A stretch of DNA of 64,000 bases from Peteryoungia aggregata LMG 23059 (GTDB taxonomy: Bacteria > Pseudomonadota > Alphaproteobacteria > Rhizobiales > Rhizobiaceae). Position 1 is the first letter of the stretch; each line of letters opens with the position of its first letter. Both the position numbers and the translations under genes were made by a program. The notes beneath the pieces are model-generated. The model was not told the DNA's origin. It saw only the letters and a program-made list of their open reading frames with translations, and ran no database searches. Below, piece after piece: positions 7,983-16,394 of this stretch. The stretch covers positions 186,001 to 250,000 of the forward strand of contig NZ_JAUSUW010000004.1 in the NCBI RefSeq assembly GCF_030814435.1. The letters are read 5' to 3'.

Positions 7983-8067
7983 CCGCAGCTGGGGCTACGG
8001 TCCGTCGGGAGGCTTGGGCCTCGTGCTGCTCATCCTCATCATCCTGATGCTGATGGGTCGAATTTGA
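7915..8067 (+). CDS. DUF3309 small membrane peptide
   Basis: A 50-residue ORF, short enough to be missed by ORF callers. It starts ATG at 7915 with AGGAGAGGG nine to fourteen bases upstream and ends TGA at 8065-8067. It has two hydrophobic helices (TILIVILILLLIGALP and GLVLLILIILMLMG) around a glycine/tryptophan-rich turn (WGHSRSWGYGPSGG), which is the DUF3309 pattern. Function of the family is unknown. The general-stress type promoter just upstream suggests stress induction, which is inference. It overlaps the hydrolase 3' end by 68 bases. Confidence 0.85.
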   Translation: MSTILIVILILLLIGALPNWGHSRSWGYGPSGGLGLVLLILIILMLMGRI

Positions 8068-8107
8068 CCTGAAGTGAAACCAACTCGACGAGAAAAGGTA
8101 TAGGACG

Positions 8108-8362
8108 ATGAAAAAGACCCTTCTGGCACTGGCATTGATCGCACCTCTCGCCGGCTGCACAGCAACCGAACGGGGCGCCGGCATCGGTGCGGCTTCCGGC
8201 GCCGTCATCGGGGGCGTAGCAACGGGCAATGTCCGCGGCGCAGCAGTCGGTGCGGCTGTCGGCGGCGTCGCCGGCGCTCTGATTGGCAATTCGCAGGAAC
8301 GTTCCGGCTATTGCGTCTACCGCGATCGCTACGGTCGTACCTATGAAGCTCGGTGCCGCTAA
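8108..8362 (+). CDS. Glycine-zipper lipoprotein
   Basis: An 84-residue precursor with a signal peptide ending in the lipobox LAGC (cysteine at residue 17). The mature part is a glycine-zipper run (GAGIGAASGAVIGGVATG, GAAVGAAVGGVAGALIG), followed by a short Cys/Tyr-rich tail. It resembles the small outer-membrane 17-kDa antigen/osmotic lipoprotein group. It lies 40 bases after the DUF3309 gene and before a strong terminator, so it is probably the last gene of the stress operon. Exact function unknown. Confidence 0.85.
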   Translation: MKKTLLALALIAPLAGCTATERGAGIGAASGAVIGGVATGNVRGAAVGAAVGGVAGALIGNSQERSGYCVYRDRYGRTYEARCR

Positions 8363-8379
8363 CAGGCAAAGCCATCGAA

Positions 8380-8416
8380 AAAGCCGTCGACCCCACCGGT
8401 TCGGCGGCCTTTTTCT
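8380..8416 (+). terminator. Rho-independent terminator of the stress operon
   Basis: GCCGTCG (8383-8389) pairs with CGGCGGC (8402-8408), one G-U pair, followed by a T run at 8410-8414. Confidence 0.8.
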
Positions 8417-8444
8417 TGTCTGCGTTAACCTGTCGACCAAAGAC

Positions 8445-8504
8445 GGAACGAATCGACGACGAATCGCGGACTGATCAGTTTTCCCGGTTTGTTCACCACT
8501 AGAT
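8445..8504 (+). repeat. 60-bp intergenic element, copy B
   Basis: Second copy of the element at 6717-6776, aligned without gaps, 70 percent identical. Here the two 11-bp units are GAATCGACGAC and GAATCGCGGAC. It lies between convergent genes. A perfect palindrome TATGGTTAACCATA follows at 8519-8532. Confidence 0.6.
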
Positions 8505-8574
8505 ATTGTGGAATAACATATGGTTAACCATAAGACACGGTGGATATTAAGAGTTTTGACGCCGTATGCTGGGT

Positions 8575-8928
8575 TTAATCCTTAACAGGAAGACCCAAAC
8601 CGCTGCGCAAGGCGCGATACTGTGCTGGACTGGTATCGGACATCGCCTCTTCGCGGCTGGAAGGCGTGTCCTGATAGTCTAAGGCGTGAGTGAACTGGCA
8701 CGCTGTGAGGTCGAAACGATGTCCAGCGATGAAGTTGTAAAAGTGCAGCCCTTCAGGGAGAGACGTCTTCAAGATGTGACCGCCGAACAGATCCTGGACG
8801 ACGAGACTGGTAACGCCGCACTGTCCGCGTGCCGCATTATCAATCGACCACAGGCTGGACGTCTCGATTGACCACGCCGCGTCCAGGCGTTTGGCAAACT
8901 GGCTTACATCAGCGATCAATTCCGACAT
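8575..8928 (-). CDS. YunG-like protein of unknown function
   Basis: 117 residues. The core (AWSIETSSLWSIDNAARGQCG, VVQDLFGGHILKT, HFYNFIAGHRFDLTACQF) matches the pattern of the YunG family known from Bacillus, whose role is not established. The conserved GQCGV cysteine, the buried Trp pair and the HFYN histidine suggest a small enzyme-like fold, but no catalysis is known. ATG at 8928 is the first start in frame. It stands alone: the lipoprotein gene converges on it and phbB lies 62 bases upstream in the same direction with a hairpin between. Confidence 0.7.
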   Translation of the reverse strand: MSELIADVSQFAKRLDAAWSIETSSLWSIDNAARGQCGVTSLVVQDLFGGHILKTSLPEGLHFYNFIAGHRFDLTACQFTHALDYQDTPSSREEAMSDTSPAQYRALRSGLGLPVKD

Positions 8929-8945
8929 GACCGACCCAGAACGTG

Positions 8946-8969
8946 AAAGGCCGGCACAAGGCCGGCCAG
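8946..8969 (-). terminator. Hairpin downstream of phbB
   Basis: GGCCGG and CCGGCC arms around a 7-nt loop, followed on the minus strand by CTTTC only, so it is a weak intrinsic terminator or a transcript-end stabiliser. Confidence 0.45.
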
Positions 8970-8990
8970 AGACGGATGCGCGAGTGATGT

Positions 8991-9716
8991 TCAGACGAAG
9001 AACTGCCCACCATTGGCAGAAATCGTTGAACCGGTAATGAAACCAGCATCATCGGAGGCGAGGAAGACAACGCAGCGCGCAATCTCTTCCGGCTCGCCGA
9101 GGCGCCCCACAGGGATCTGCGGAATGATGCGCTCGTTCAGCACCTTTTCCGGGATGGCGCGCACCATTTCCGTGCCGATATAGCCGGGGCAAATGGCATT
9201 GACGGTGATGCCCTTGGCGGCACCTTCCTGGGCCAGAGCCTTGGTGAAGCCGAGATCGCCGGCCTTGGCTGCGGAATAGTTCGCCTGCCCCATCTGGCCC
9301 TTCTGGCCGTTGATCGAGGAGATGTTGATGACGCGACCAAAGCTGCGGTCGCGCATGCCGGTCCACACCGGATGCGTCATGTTGAAGAGGCCGGTGAGAT
9401 TGGTGTTGATCACCTCGCCCCACTGCTCCGGCGTCATCTTGTGGAACATGGCGTCACGCGTGATGCCAGCATTGTTGACCAGCACTTCGACTGGGCCAAG
9501 AGCGGCCTCCACGGCGGCGATGCCGTCGACGCAGGCCTGATAGTTCGAAACGTCCCATTTGAAGACGGGAATGCCTGTCTCGTCCTCGAAGGCTTTCGCC
9601 TTTTCCTCGTTGCCGGCGAAGTTTGCGGCCACCTTGTAGCCGGCATTCTTCAAGGCGATCGAAATCGCAGCACCGATGCCGCGCGTACCGCCGGTTACCA
9701 AAGCCACTCTGCTCAT
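8991..9716 (-). CDS. phbB: Acetoacetyl-CoA reductase
   Basis: 241-residue short-chain dehydrogenase that reduces acetoacetyl-CoA to (R)-3-hydroxybutyryl-CoA with NADPH, the second step of polyhydroxybutyrate synthesis. Cofactor motif TGGTRGIG (8-15), NNAG (81-84), catalytic Ser134, Tyr147 and Lys151 (NYSAAK). The motif INGQKGQMGQANYSAAK and the C-terminal FITGSTISANGGQ are typical of PhbB. Start ATG at 9716 follows GGAGGA. It is downstream of phbA by 151 bases on the same strand, and the two probably form one operon. Confidence 0.96.
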   Translation of the reverse strand: MSRVALVTGGTRGIGAAISIALKNAGYKVAANFAGNEEKAKAFEDETGIPVFKWDVSNYQACVDGIAAVEAALGPVEVLVNNAGITRDAMFHKMTPEQWGEVINTNLTGLFNMTHPVWTGMRDRSFGRVINISSINGQKGQMGQANYSAAKAGDLGFTKALAQEGAAKGITVNAICPGYIGTEMVRAIPEKVLNERIIPQIPVGRLGEPEEIARCVVFLASDDAGFITGSTISANGGQFFV

Positions 9717-9867
9717 ACTGTCCTCCCCGTTTTTTCTGTATGGGTGCCCGTCTGGATCAACCGCTGCGGCTCCCGTCGCATCGGCATGACTTCGCCATCC
9801 CGGCTTCACACCGGGACAGAGCTTTGTGATGTCAAGAGTGAGCCGGTGCCATCCCTGGCTGTCCGGA

Positions 9868-11049
9868 TCAGAAGGCCTCTAGGCACATGGCAACGCCCAT
9901 GCCACCGCCGATGCAGAGTGTGGCGAGCCCCTTCTTGGCGCCGCGACGCTTCATCTCGAACAGCAGCGTGTTCAGTATGCGCGCGCCGGATGCACCGACC
10001 GGGTGGCCGATCGCGATCGCACCACCGTTGACATTGACGATCGAGGTATCCCAGCCAAGATCCTTGTTGACGGCGCAGGCCTGGGCCGCAAACGCTTCGT
10101 TGGCTTCAACGAGATCGAGATCGGAGATCTTCCAGCCGGCCTTTTCGAGCGCCTTGCGCGAGGCCGGGATCGGGCCCGTGCCCATGATCTTCGGATCGAC
10201 GCCGGCGGTGGCCCAGGAAACGATGCGGGCCAGCGGCGCAATACCGCGACGCACGGCTTCCGCCTCTGTCATCAACAGGGCAGCGGCGGCACCATCGTTG
10301 AGACCGGAAGCATTGCCGGCCGTGACGGTGCCTTCCTTGTCGAAGGCGGGTTTAAGCTTCTGCATGCTGTCGAGTGTTGCGCCGTGGCGGATGTATTCGT
10401 CCTGATCAACGGTAACGTCACCCTTGCGGCCCGGCACGATGACCGGAACGATCTCGTCCTTGAAACGACCCGCCAGCTGGGCGGCTTCGGCCTTGTTCTG
10501 CGAGGCGACCGCAAAGGCGTCCTGCTCGTCGCGGGTCAGTTGCCACTGACGGGCGACATTTTCGGCGGTCGTGCCCATGTGGTAGCCGTAGAAGGCATCA
10601 GTCAGGCCATCCTTGATCATGGTGTCGACCATCTTCAGGTCACCCATCTTGGTACCGTTGCGCAGATGTGCGCAATGCGGGGCCATCGACATCGATTCCT
10701 GGCCGCCGGCGATGATGATCTTCGCATCGCCCGTAACGATCTGCTGCATACCGATGGCCACGGCACGAAGACCTGAACCGCAGAGCTGATTAAGCCCCCA
10801 GGCGGTCGCCTCCTGCGGGATACCGGCCTTCATTGCAGCCTGCCGCGCCGGGTTCTGGCCCTGCCCGGCAGTCAGGATCTGACCCAGGATGACCTCGTCG
10901 ACCTCTGCCGCCTCGACGCCGGCACGCTCCAGCACGCCCTTGATGGCGATTGCGCCGAGATCATGGGCCGTGACGGACGCAAGAGCGCCGTTGAAGGAAC
11001 CGACCGGGGTTCGGGCGGCGCTCGCAATAACGATGGACGGGGTGCTCAT
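9868..11049 (-). CDS. phbA: Acetyl-CoA acetyltransferase (beta-ketothiolase)
   Basis: 393-residue biosynthetic thiolase that condenses two acetyl-CoA to acetoacetyl-CoA, the first step of PHB synthesis. Nucleophile Cys90 ([10 protein letters not shown]), His349 ([10 protein letters not shown]) and the second catalytic Cys379 (LCIGGGMG) are all present, and the length is standard. ATG at 11049 follows GGAGGATACG. It is first gene of phbA-phbB and divergent from phaR, the usual rhizobial arrangement. Confidence 0.97.
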   Translation of the reverse strand: MSTPSIVIASAARTPVGSFNGALASVTAHDLGAIAIKGVLERAGVEAAEVDEVILGQILTAGQGQNPARQAAMKAGIPQEATAWGLNQLCGSGLRAVAIGMQQIVTGDAKIIIAGGQESMSMAPHCAHLRNGTKMGDLKMVDTMIKDGLTDAFYGYHMGTTAENVARQWQLTRDEQDAFAVASQNKAEAAQLAGRFKDEIVPVIVPGRKGDVTVDQDEYIRHGATLDSMQKLKPAFDKEGTVTAGNASGLNDGAAAALLMTEAEAVRRGIAPLARIVSWATAGVDPKIMGTGPIPASRKALEKAGWKISDLDLVEANEAFAAQACAVNKDLGWDTSIVNVNGGAIAIGHPVGASGARILNTLLFEMKRRGAKKGLATLCIGGGMGVAMCLEAF

Positions 11050-11165
11050 GGACGTATCCTCCGGGTTTTGTCGTTGGGAAGAAACTGACAAAGACTGTCG
11101 CTGGTGTCAAACAGGATAAACCCGGTCTTCTCGTTCTTTGGTTGCGCTTCCCTGTCTTTCGTCAA

Positions 11166-11180
11166 ATGCAAATCCTGCAT
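11166..11180. promoter_or_regulatory. Candidate PhaR operator between phbA and phaR
   Basis: ATGCA-AATCC-TGCAT is a perfect 5-bp inverted repeat in the 225-bp divergent region. PhaR proteins are known to bind TGC/GCA dyads, so this is the best candidate site in the interval. Confidence 0.4.
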
Positions 11181-11274
11181 CGCACAAAGAGATTGTCACC
11201 GGACTTCATTTGCGCTTACACTTGGGCTTGGGAAGAGCAAAAACAATCGAAAAACGACGGGTTAGGAGACAGAA

Positions 11275-11853
11275 ATGGCCAAAGCCGATGGCGAAATCGT
11301 TATCAAGAAATACGCCAATCGACGCCTCTACAACACCGGGACGAGCACATACGTCACCCTCGAGGACTTGGCCAAGATGGTCAAGAAGGGCGAGGATTTC
11401 GTGGTGCAGGACGCCAAGTCCGGTGAAGATATCACGCATTCCGTCCTGACCCAGATCATCTTCGAGCAGGAATCCAAGACCGGCAATACGCTGCTGCCGA
11501 TCTCCTTCCTTCGCCAGCTCATCAGCTATTACGGCGACCAGATGCAGATGGTCGTGCCGAGCTTTCTTGAGCACTCGATGAAGGCCTTCACCGAGCAACA
11601 GACGCAGATGCGCGAGCAGATGACCAAGGCTTTCGGCGACCATCCGCTGTCGAAGAACCTGCAGATGCCCATACAACTCATGGAAGAGCAGGTGAAGCGC
11701 AACACAGAGATGTTCCAGCAGGCCATGCAGATGTTCTCGCCCTTCCTGGGCGGCCAGCAGCCGGTGAAGGAAACGAAGAAGGCGGAAGCCAAGGACATTG
11801 ATGAACTGAAGGAGCAATTGCGCTCCCTGCAGAACAAGCTCGACAATCTCTGA
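11275..11853 (+). CDS. phaR: Polyhydroxyalkanoate synthesis repressor PhaR
   Basis: 192 residues. The N-terminal PHB/PHA accumulation regulator DNA-binding domain (IKKYANRRLYNTGTSTYVTLEDLA, about residues 9-75) is followed by the PHB-granule binding part and a Gln/Met-rich amphipathic helix (residues 95-160). The last 20 residues form a short coiled coil (DIDELKEQLRSLQNKLDNL). PhaR senses PHB granules and represses phasin and its own gene; in Ensifer the ortholog is AniA. ATG at 11275 follows TTAGGAGACAGAA. The gene is divergent from phbAB and is followed by a strong terminator. Confidence 0.94.
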   Translation: MAKADGEIVIKKYANRRLYNTGTSTYVTLEDLAKMVKKGEDFVVQDAKSGEDITHSVLTQIIFEQESKTGNTLLPISFLRQLISYYGDQMQMVVPSFLEHSMKAFTEQQTQMREQMTKAFGDHPLSKNLQMPIQLMEEQVKRNTEMFQQAMQMFSPFLGGQQPVKETKKAEAKDIDELKEQLRSLQNKLDNL

Positions 11854-11860
11854 AGCGACA

Positions 11861-11886
11861 AGAGGCCCCGGAAGGGGCCTTTTTCG
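11861..11886 (+). terminator. Rho-independent terminator of phaR
   Basis: AGGCCCC (11863-11869) and GGGGCCT (11874-11880) with a 4-nt loop, followed by five T residues. Confidence 0.85.
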
Positions 11887-11895
11887 TGGCTTGGA

Positions 11896-12291
11896 TCAGA
11901 GCCCGATCGAGACGTCGCGACCCGCGGCACGATTGGAAATCGTGAAGCCCGCAACGACATCGATAAAGGCGATCACCATCAGGCTGAAGAAGAGTTGCGT
12001 AGCCGCATCGCGAACGAGCAGGAACTCGACGAGGAAGGCGATGAAAACCAGCATCGACAGCATGTGGTTCATGAGAGACCCGCGATTACTGAGCGTTGCC
12101 TTCAGCACCTCGAAGAACAGAGCGACGAGTGCGCACAGGATGACGATGTCACCGAGCGTCATCGTCCAGACCGCCCCAGACAGCATCGGCACGGTCATGA
12201 TCACACCGGAAAAGGCCGAAACACCGCTCCCCAGCATGACGGCATTGTAGAAGATGAAGGGGACGATCATCAGCGGCACGGCGATCAGCAT
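11896..12291 (-). CDS. Conserved four-helix membrane protein of unknown function
   Basis: 131 residues with four hydrophobic segments: residues about 1-25 (MLIAVPLMIVPFIFYNAVML), 27-50, 53-75 (DIVILCALVALFFEVLKA) and 90-125 (MLSMLVFIAFLVEFLLV, FFSLMVIAFIDVVAGFTI). No catalytic motif is recognisable. Start ATG at 12291 has AAGGA upstream; a further in-frame ATG at 12336 would add a hydrophilic leader and is less likely. It converges on phaR and lies alone; it may be a structural inner-membrane protein. Confidence 0.72.
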   Translation of the reverse strand: MLIAVPLMIVPFIFYNAVMLGSGVSAFSGVIMTVPMLSGAVWTMTLGDIVILCALVALFFEVLKATLSNRGSLMNHMLSMLVFIAFLVEFLLVRDAATQLFFSLMVIAFIDVVAGFTISNRAAGRDVSIGL

Positions 12292-12372
12292 GCGGGATCC
12301 TTCCTGGCATTGCGATCCCGCACGGTCCGGCGGCAATCAGCCGCGCTGATTTAACTATGCCTAAACCAAAAT

Positions 12373-12400
12373 GAAAAGGCCGGCGCAAGCGCCGGCCCTT
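12373..12400 (-). terminator. Rho-independent terminator of rpmF
   Basis: GGCCGGCGC (12378-12386), AA loop, GCGCCGGCC (12389-12397). The preceding AAAA gives a U run on the minus strand. Confidence 0.8.
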
Positions 12401-12425
12401 CGAAACAGTTTGTAAAACGCAGAAA

Positions 12426-12611
12426 TTATGCGCTTTCCTTCGGCGTCAGAACCTGGCGACCGCGATACATACCGGTCTTCAGATCGATATGGTGCGGACG
12501 GCGCAGTTCGCCGGAGTTCTTGTCTTCAACATAGGTCGAAGCCTTCAGCGCGTCAGCAGAGCGGCGCATACCGCGCTTGGACGGGCTTGTTTTTCTTTTC
12601 GGTACAGCCAT
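12426..12611 (-). CDS. rpmF: 50S ribosomal protein L32
   Basis: 61-residue bL32. The start [18 protein letters not shown] and the body [19 protein letters not shown] are diagnostic. There is no zinc-binding CxxC pair; the cysteine-free form is typical of alphaproteobacteria. Monocistronic: its own leader with a hairpin at 12649-12665 precedes it and a terminator follows. Confidence 0.97.
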   Translation of the reverse strand: MAVPKRKTSPSKRGMRRSADALKASTYVEDKNSGELRRPHHIDLKTGMYRGRQVLTPKESA

Positions 12612-12648
12612 TTTCGTTACTCCACGTGACGGACAAGACGGGTTTATG

Positions 12649-12665
12649 CGGCCTCGATGAGGCCG
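12649..12665 (-). promoter_or_regulatory. Hairpin in the rpmF leader
   Basis: CGGCCTC-GAT-GAGGCCG, a 7-bp stem with a 3-nt loop, ends 37 bases before the rpmF start. It has no T run, so it would be a leader structure rather than a terminator. Its role is unknown. Confidence 0.35.
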
Positions 12666-12767
12666 GACAGAACCTGTCTCGATCTCGGAATTTGGCGGGC
12701 TTATACATGCCCGAAGTGGGTTTGACCAGTCCCCAGGACACTTTTTTCGAATCTAAGAGAGGCCCGT

Positions 12768-13415
12768 TCAGGCCTCGTCCTCAGGCACGATCCAGGGTTC
12801 AGCAAGTGCTGCCGTCTCCCACGCACGCCAGGCCGGATGCGCGCGCATCGCGTCCGTATAGGCGATGGTATCGGCATCTCGTACCAAATCATACGCTGCA
12901 AAGCGATTGACGACCGGGGCGAACATCGCATCAGCTGCGGAAAAGGCACCGAACAGGAAGGGCCCGCCCGAACGTTTCAGCATCTCGCGCCAGATCGTCT
13001 CGATACGTGCGACATCGCCGCTCACGCCTTCGGGCAGCGGGATTGCCTTCACGGGCCGGCGCAGGTTCATCGGGCAGGCGCTGCGCAACGCCCGGAAGCC
13101 GGACAGCATTTCCATCGAGATGGAGCGCGCGAGCGACCGGTTCTCCCGGTCGGCAGGCCAGAGCCTCGCGTCCGGATAGAGTTCGGCGACATATTCGATG
13201 ATCGCGAGCGATTCCCAAACGCGGACCTGGCCGTGATGCAGCACCGGCACCTTGCCGGTCGGTGAGAGCTCTCGAAATCTCGGATGCGTGGCGCCCGGCC
13301 CGAACGGGATCAGTTCCTCGCGAAACGGGATGCCTGCGGCGGTCAGGGCAATCCAGGGCCGGAACGACCACGAGGAATAATTCTTGTTGGCGATGTAGAG
13401 GATGAGGTCGGTCAT
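12768..13415 (-). CDS. Glutathione S-transferase family protein
   Basis: 215 residues with an N-terminal thioredoxin-fold GST domain (YIANKNYSSWSFRPWIALTAAG; the Ser of SSWS is the likely glutathione-activating residue; VPVLHHG and ESLAIIEY form the G-site) and an all-helical C-terminal domain. This SSWSFRPW type is common in Proteobacteria and groups with the YfcF/zeta-like branch; substrate unknown. Start ATG at 13415 (MTDLILY) is supported by homology-like spacing to the fold start. Convergent to nothing; mtgA lies upstream on the same strand by 72 bases. Confidence 0.85.
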   Translation of the reverse strand: MTDLILYIANKNYSSWSFRPWIALTAAGIPFREELIPFGPGATHPRFRELSPTGKVPVLHHGQVRVWESLAIIEYVAELYPDARLWPADRENRSLARSISMEMLSGFRALRSACPMNLRRPVKAIPLPEGVSGDVARIETIWREMLKRSGGPFLFGAFSAADAMFAPVVNRFAAYDLVRDADTIAYTDAMRAHPAWRAWETAALAEPWIVPEDEA

Positions 13416-13487
13416 GGGGTCTTCCGATCGGTTGAGAGCTGATCCTAAACGGACCGACCGCTTCACCGCCAACGAAAGCTTCTGATC

Positions 13488-14312
13488 CTAATCATAAAGA
13501 CAGGTGATGTAATCGCCCGAGGCGCGGGCGCGTCGATCGACAACGCCGGCCAGCCGCTTCAAGCCCGGACCGGGCTTGCTCGCAACACGATCGATCGGAT
13601 TGGGCAGGGATACCGCGAGCAGGGCAGCCTGCTGGCGGCTGAGCTTGGCGGCCGAGGTTTTGAAATGATAGCGTGCGGCGGCTTCGATCCCGTATATTCC
13701 GGGTCCCCATTCGGCGATGTTGAGGTAGACCTCCATCGTACGTTCCTTGGGCCAGACCGCATCCAGCACAAGCGCCAGCGGCAGTTCGAGGCCCTTGCGG
13801 ACGAAGGAGCGACCGTTCCACAGAAAGAGGTTCTTCGCCGTCTGCATCGGGATCGTGCTGGCGCCGCGCGTCGCCTCGCCCGCCAGCGCATCGTCGATCA
13901 CGGACTGCAGCTGGGTCCAGTCGACCCCGCCATGATTGCAGTACTGGCCATCCTCCGACATCATCACGGCTCGGACGACATTGGGCGAGATATCCTCGAA
14001 ATCCACCCAGCGGCGGTCATAGCCCTGGAAGGTGGCGAGATCTGCCAGCATCAAGGTAGAGACCGGACGAACGAAATCGATACGATAGAGCAGGATCAGG
14101 AAATACGGTCCGACGAGGAAGACGAGCAGAGCGATCAGCACGGCCCGGATGATCCGGGGCCTCAGCCTCCGCTCGTCCGCCGGCGCGACCTGCTCGTCTT
14201 GCTCCAATGCCTCGACTTCCAGTGTCAATGAAATGGGGTCCGTGATCGATGATGGACCCTCATAGCCGTCCTCTTGGCAAATGACCAGTCTGGGTGCGCG
14301 GATCCGCGCCAT
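13488..14312 (-). CDS. mtgA: Monofunctional biosynthetic peptidoglycan transglycosylase
   Basis: GT51 enzyme that polymerises lipid II at the inner membrane without a transpeptidase domain. One membrane helix ([22 protein letters not shown], about residues 55-76) precedes the GT51 domain. Catalytic region [17 protein letters not shown] holds the conserved Glu, and [13 protein letters not shown] and [22 protein letters not shown] are later GT51 motifs. From ATG at 14312 the protein is 274 residues, about 30 more than usual. A GTG at 14318 has GGGA eight bases upstream, and a TTG in the N-terminal part would give the usual length, so the start is uncertain. It is divergent from ispA, 54 bases away. 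Confidence 0.9.
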   Translation of the reverse strand: MARIRAPRLVICQEDGYEGPSSITDPISLTLEVEALEQDEQVAPADERRLRPRIIRAVLIALLVFLVGPYFLILLYRIDFVRPVSTLMLADLATFQGYDRRWVDFEDISPNVVRAVMMSEDGQYCNHGGVDWTQLQSVIDDALAGEATRGASTIPMQTAKNLFLWNGRSFVRKGLELPLALVLDAVWPKERTMEVYLNIAEWGPGIYGIEAAARYHFKTSAAKLSRQQAALLAVSLPNPIDRVASKPGPGLKRLAGVVDRRARASGDYITCLYD

Positions 14313-14366
14313 TCCCACGCTGAATTTCCCGTTGCCTGATAGGGGGCAGCGTGCCAAATAGCCGGC

Positions 14367-15281
14367 ATGACCCAGAGCGCCGATGCCTTTGAAAAAAGCC
14401 TGTCCGTCCATGCCGAGATCGTCGAGGCAAGGCTCGCTGTCCTTCTCGACGGAACCCCGCGCCCGGCGGAAGTCGCGCGCCCTCGGCAGTTGATTGAAGC
14501 CATGGACTACGGCGCCCTGAACGGCGGCAAGCGGCTGCGCCCCTATCTCGTGATGCAGTCGACACGCCTGTTCGGCGGCAGCGACGAGGCGGCTCTCCAG
14601 GTCGGCTGTGCGCTGGAATGCCTGCACAGCTATTCTCTCGTGCATGACGACCTGCCGGCTATGGATGACGACGACCTGCGCCGAGGCAAGCCGACGGTCC
14701 ACAAGCAATATGACGAGGCGACCGCAATCCTCGCCGGCGACGGCCTGCTGACATACGCCTTCGACATCATCGCATCACCGGAAACACCTCTGACGGATAG
14801 CGCCAAGGTGACCCTCGTTCTTGAGCTTTCGCGTGCAGCCGGCATCGGCGGCATGGCCGGTGGCCAAATGCTCGATCTCGTAGCCGACAAGGAACAGCCG
14901 GACGAGGCCGGGATCGTCATGCTCCAGGCCATGAAGACCGGTGCGCTGCTGCGTTTCGCCTGCGAGGCCGGCGCGATCATCGCCGCTCGCCCCCCGGAAG
15001 ACCGCGATCGCCTGCGCCGCTTCGGCGAGATCATCGGGCGCGCTTTTCAGGTCGCGGACGATCTCCTCGACATTACGTCGGATGCTGCAACCCTTGGCAA
15101 GGCAACCGGCAAGGACGCTGCCAAGGGCAAGGCGACCCTGGTGGGCCTCAAGGGCACGGATTGGGCCCGCGCCGAGCTCGACCGTCTGGTCACTGAAGCC
15201 AATGCGCTGCTCGATCCCTATGGCACCAAGGCCGAGCCGCTGAAGGAAGCCGCCCACTTCATTGCCTACAGGAAGAAATAG
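14367..15281 (+). CDS. ispA: Farnesyl diphosphate synthase / polyprenyl synthetase
   Basis: 304-residue trans-prenyltransferase of the IspA type. The first Asp-rich motif DDLPAMD (94-100) and the second DDLLD (231-235) bind the magnesium-diphosphate. The residues GGKRLRPYL bind isopentenyl diphosphate. It makes C15 farnesyl diphosphate, used for undecaprenyl carriers and quinones. The next gene begins two bases after its stop, so ispA and the aminotransferase are co-transcribed. ispG, another isoprenoid gene, lies 3 kb away. Confidence 0.92.
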   Translation: MTQSADAFEKSLSVHAEIVEARLAVLLDGTPRPAEVARPRQLIEAMDYGALNGGKRLRPYLVMQSTRLFGGSDEAALQVGCALECLHSYSLVHDDLPAMDDDDLRRGKPTVHKQYDEATAILAGDGLLTYAFDIIASPETPLTDSAKVTLVLELSRAAGIGGMAGGQMLDLVADKEQPDEAGIVMLQAMKTGALLRFACEAGAIIAARPPEDRDRLRRFGEIIGRAFQVADDLLDITSDAATLGKATGKDAAKGKATLVGLKGTDWARAELDRLVTEANALLDPYGTKAEPLKEAAHFIAYRKK

Positions 15282-15282
15282 T

Positions 15283-16338
15283 ATGAGCCGTTTCTGGTCG
15301 TCTGCCGTCCATGCGCTGGAGCCCTATGTCGCCGGTGAACAGCCCAAGATTCCGGGCTTGGTGAAACTCAACACCAATGAGAGCCCCTACGGCCCGTCGC
15401 AGCGTGTGCTGGACGCGATCGCTGCGGCATCCGGTGAACGACTGCGCCTTTACCCCGATCCGGCCTCCACGGGCCTGCGCGAGGCGATTGCAAAGCGGTT
15501 CGGCCTGACGATGGACGAGGTTTTCGTCGGCAACGGTTCGGACGAAGTCCTGGCCTTCACCTTCGCTGCCTTGCTCAAGCACGACGCCCCCCTGCTCTAC
15601 CCTGACATCACCTACAGCTTCTACAAGACCTATGCCCGGCTCTTCGAGGTTAAGGTCGAGGAGATCGCGCTGGCTGACGGCCTGCGGGTTCGCATCAAGG
15701 ACTACGACCGCCCCTGCGGCGCCATCATCCTCGCCAATCCGAACGCCCCGACCGGCATTGCGCTGTCGCTGGCAGACATCGAGAAACTCGTCGCCTCCCA
15801 CCCGGATCAGGTCGTGGTCATCGACGAGGCCTATGTCGATTTCGGCGCCGAGACTGCAGCCTCGCTCATCCCGCGCTACGAAAACCTGCTCGTCGTCCAA
15901 ACCTTCTCGAAGTCCCGTTCGCTTGCCGGCCTGCGCGTCGGCTTCGCGCTTGGTCAGCGGCCGCTGATCGAGGCGCTGGAGCGGATGAAGGACAGCTTCA
16001 ATTCCTATCCCGTCGACATGCTCGCCCAGGCCGCTGCCACGGCCGCGATCGAGGACGAGGCGTGGTTCGACGAGGCCTGCGGGAAAATAATCGCCAACCG
16101 CGACATGGTCACGGAAGCGTTGAAGGCCCGCGGCTTCGAGGTCCTGCCCTCATCGACCAACTTCGTCTTTGCGCGCCATCCAGCGCATCAGGGTGCAGAT
16201 CTTCAGAAGGGCCTACGCGAGCGTGCCGTCCTCGTTCGCCACTTCAACAAGCCACGGATTTCCGATTTCCTTCGCGTGACCATCGGCACGACAGAGGAAT
16301 GCCATCAGTTTCTGAAGGCGATCGATCAAATCATCTGA
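15283..16338 (+). CDS. Histidinol-phosphate aminotransferase family enzyme (HisC-like)
   Basis: 351-residue fold-type I PLP aminotransferase. KLNTNESPYGPS (28-39), NPNAPTG (152-158), DEAYVDF (181-187) and the PLP lysine Lys210 in FSKSRSLAGLRVGFA are all present, the pattern of HisC. It transfers an amino group from glutamate to imidazole-acetol phosphate, and such proteins often also act on aromatic amino acids. There are no other his genes nearby, so it may be one of two HisC paralogs, as is common in rhizobia. ATG at 15283 follows AGGAAGAAATAGT, and the gene is coupled to ispA. Confidence 0.9.
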   Translation: MSRFWSSAVHALEPYVAGEQPKIPGLVKLNTNESPYGPSQRVLDAIAAASGERLRLYPDPASTGLREAIAKRFGLTMDEVFVGNGSDEVLAFTFAALLKHDAPLLYPDITYSFYKTYARLFEVKVEEIALADGLRVRIKDYDRPCGAIILANPNAPTGIALSLADIEKLVASHPDQVVVIDEAYVDFGAETAASLIPRYENLLVVQTFSKSRSLAGLRVGFALGQRPLIEALERMKDSFNSYPVDMLAQAAATAAIEDEAWFDEACGKIIANRDMVTEALKARGFEVLPSSTNFVFARHPAHQGADLQKGLRERAVLVRHFNKPRISDFLRVTIGTTEECHQFLKAIDQII

Positions 16339-16394
16339 CGTGTGGAATTGACCGATAGCGGCTAGTCTCCGGCTCCTGTTGCAAGCGCCGGAGC

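Noticed and set aside
8445-8475. GGAAC at 8445 as a general-stress promoter
   Set aside because: No TT or CGTT at the required distance, and the nearest plus-strand gene is past it.
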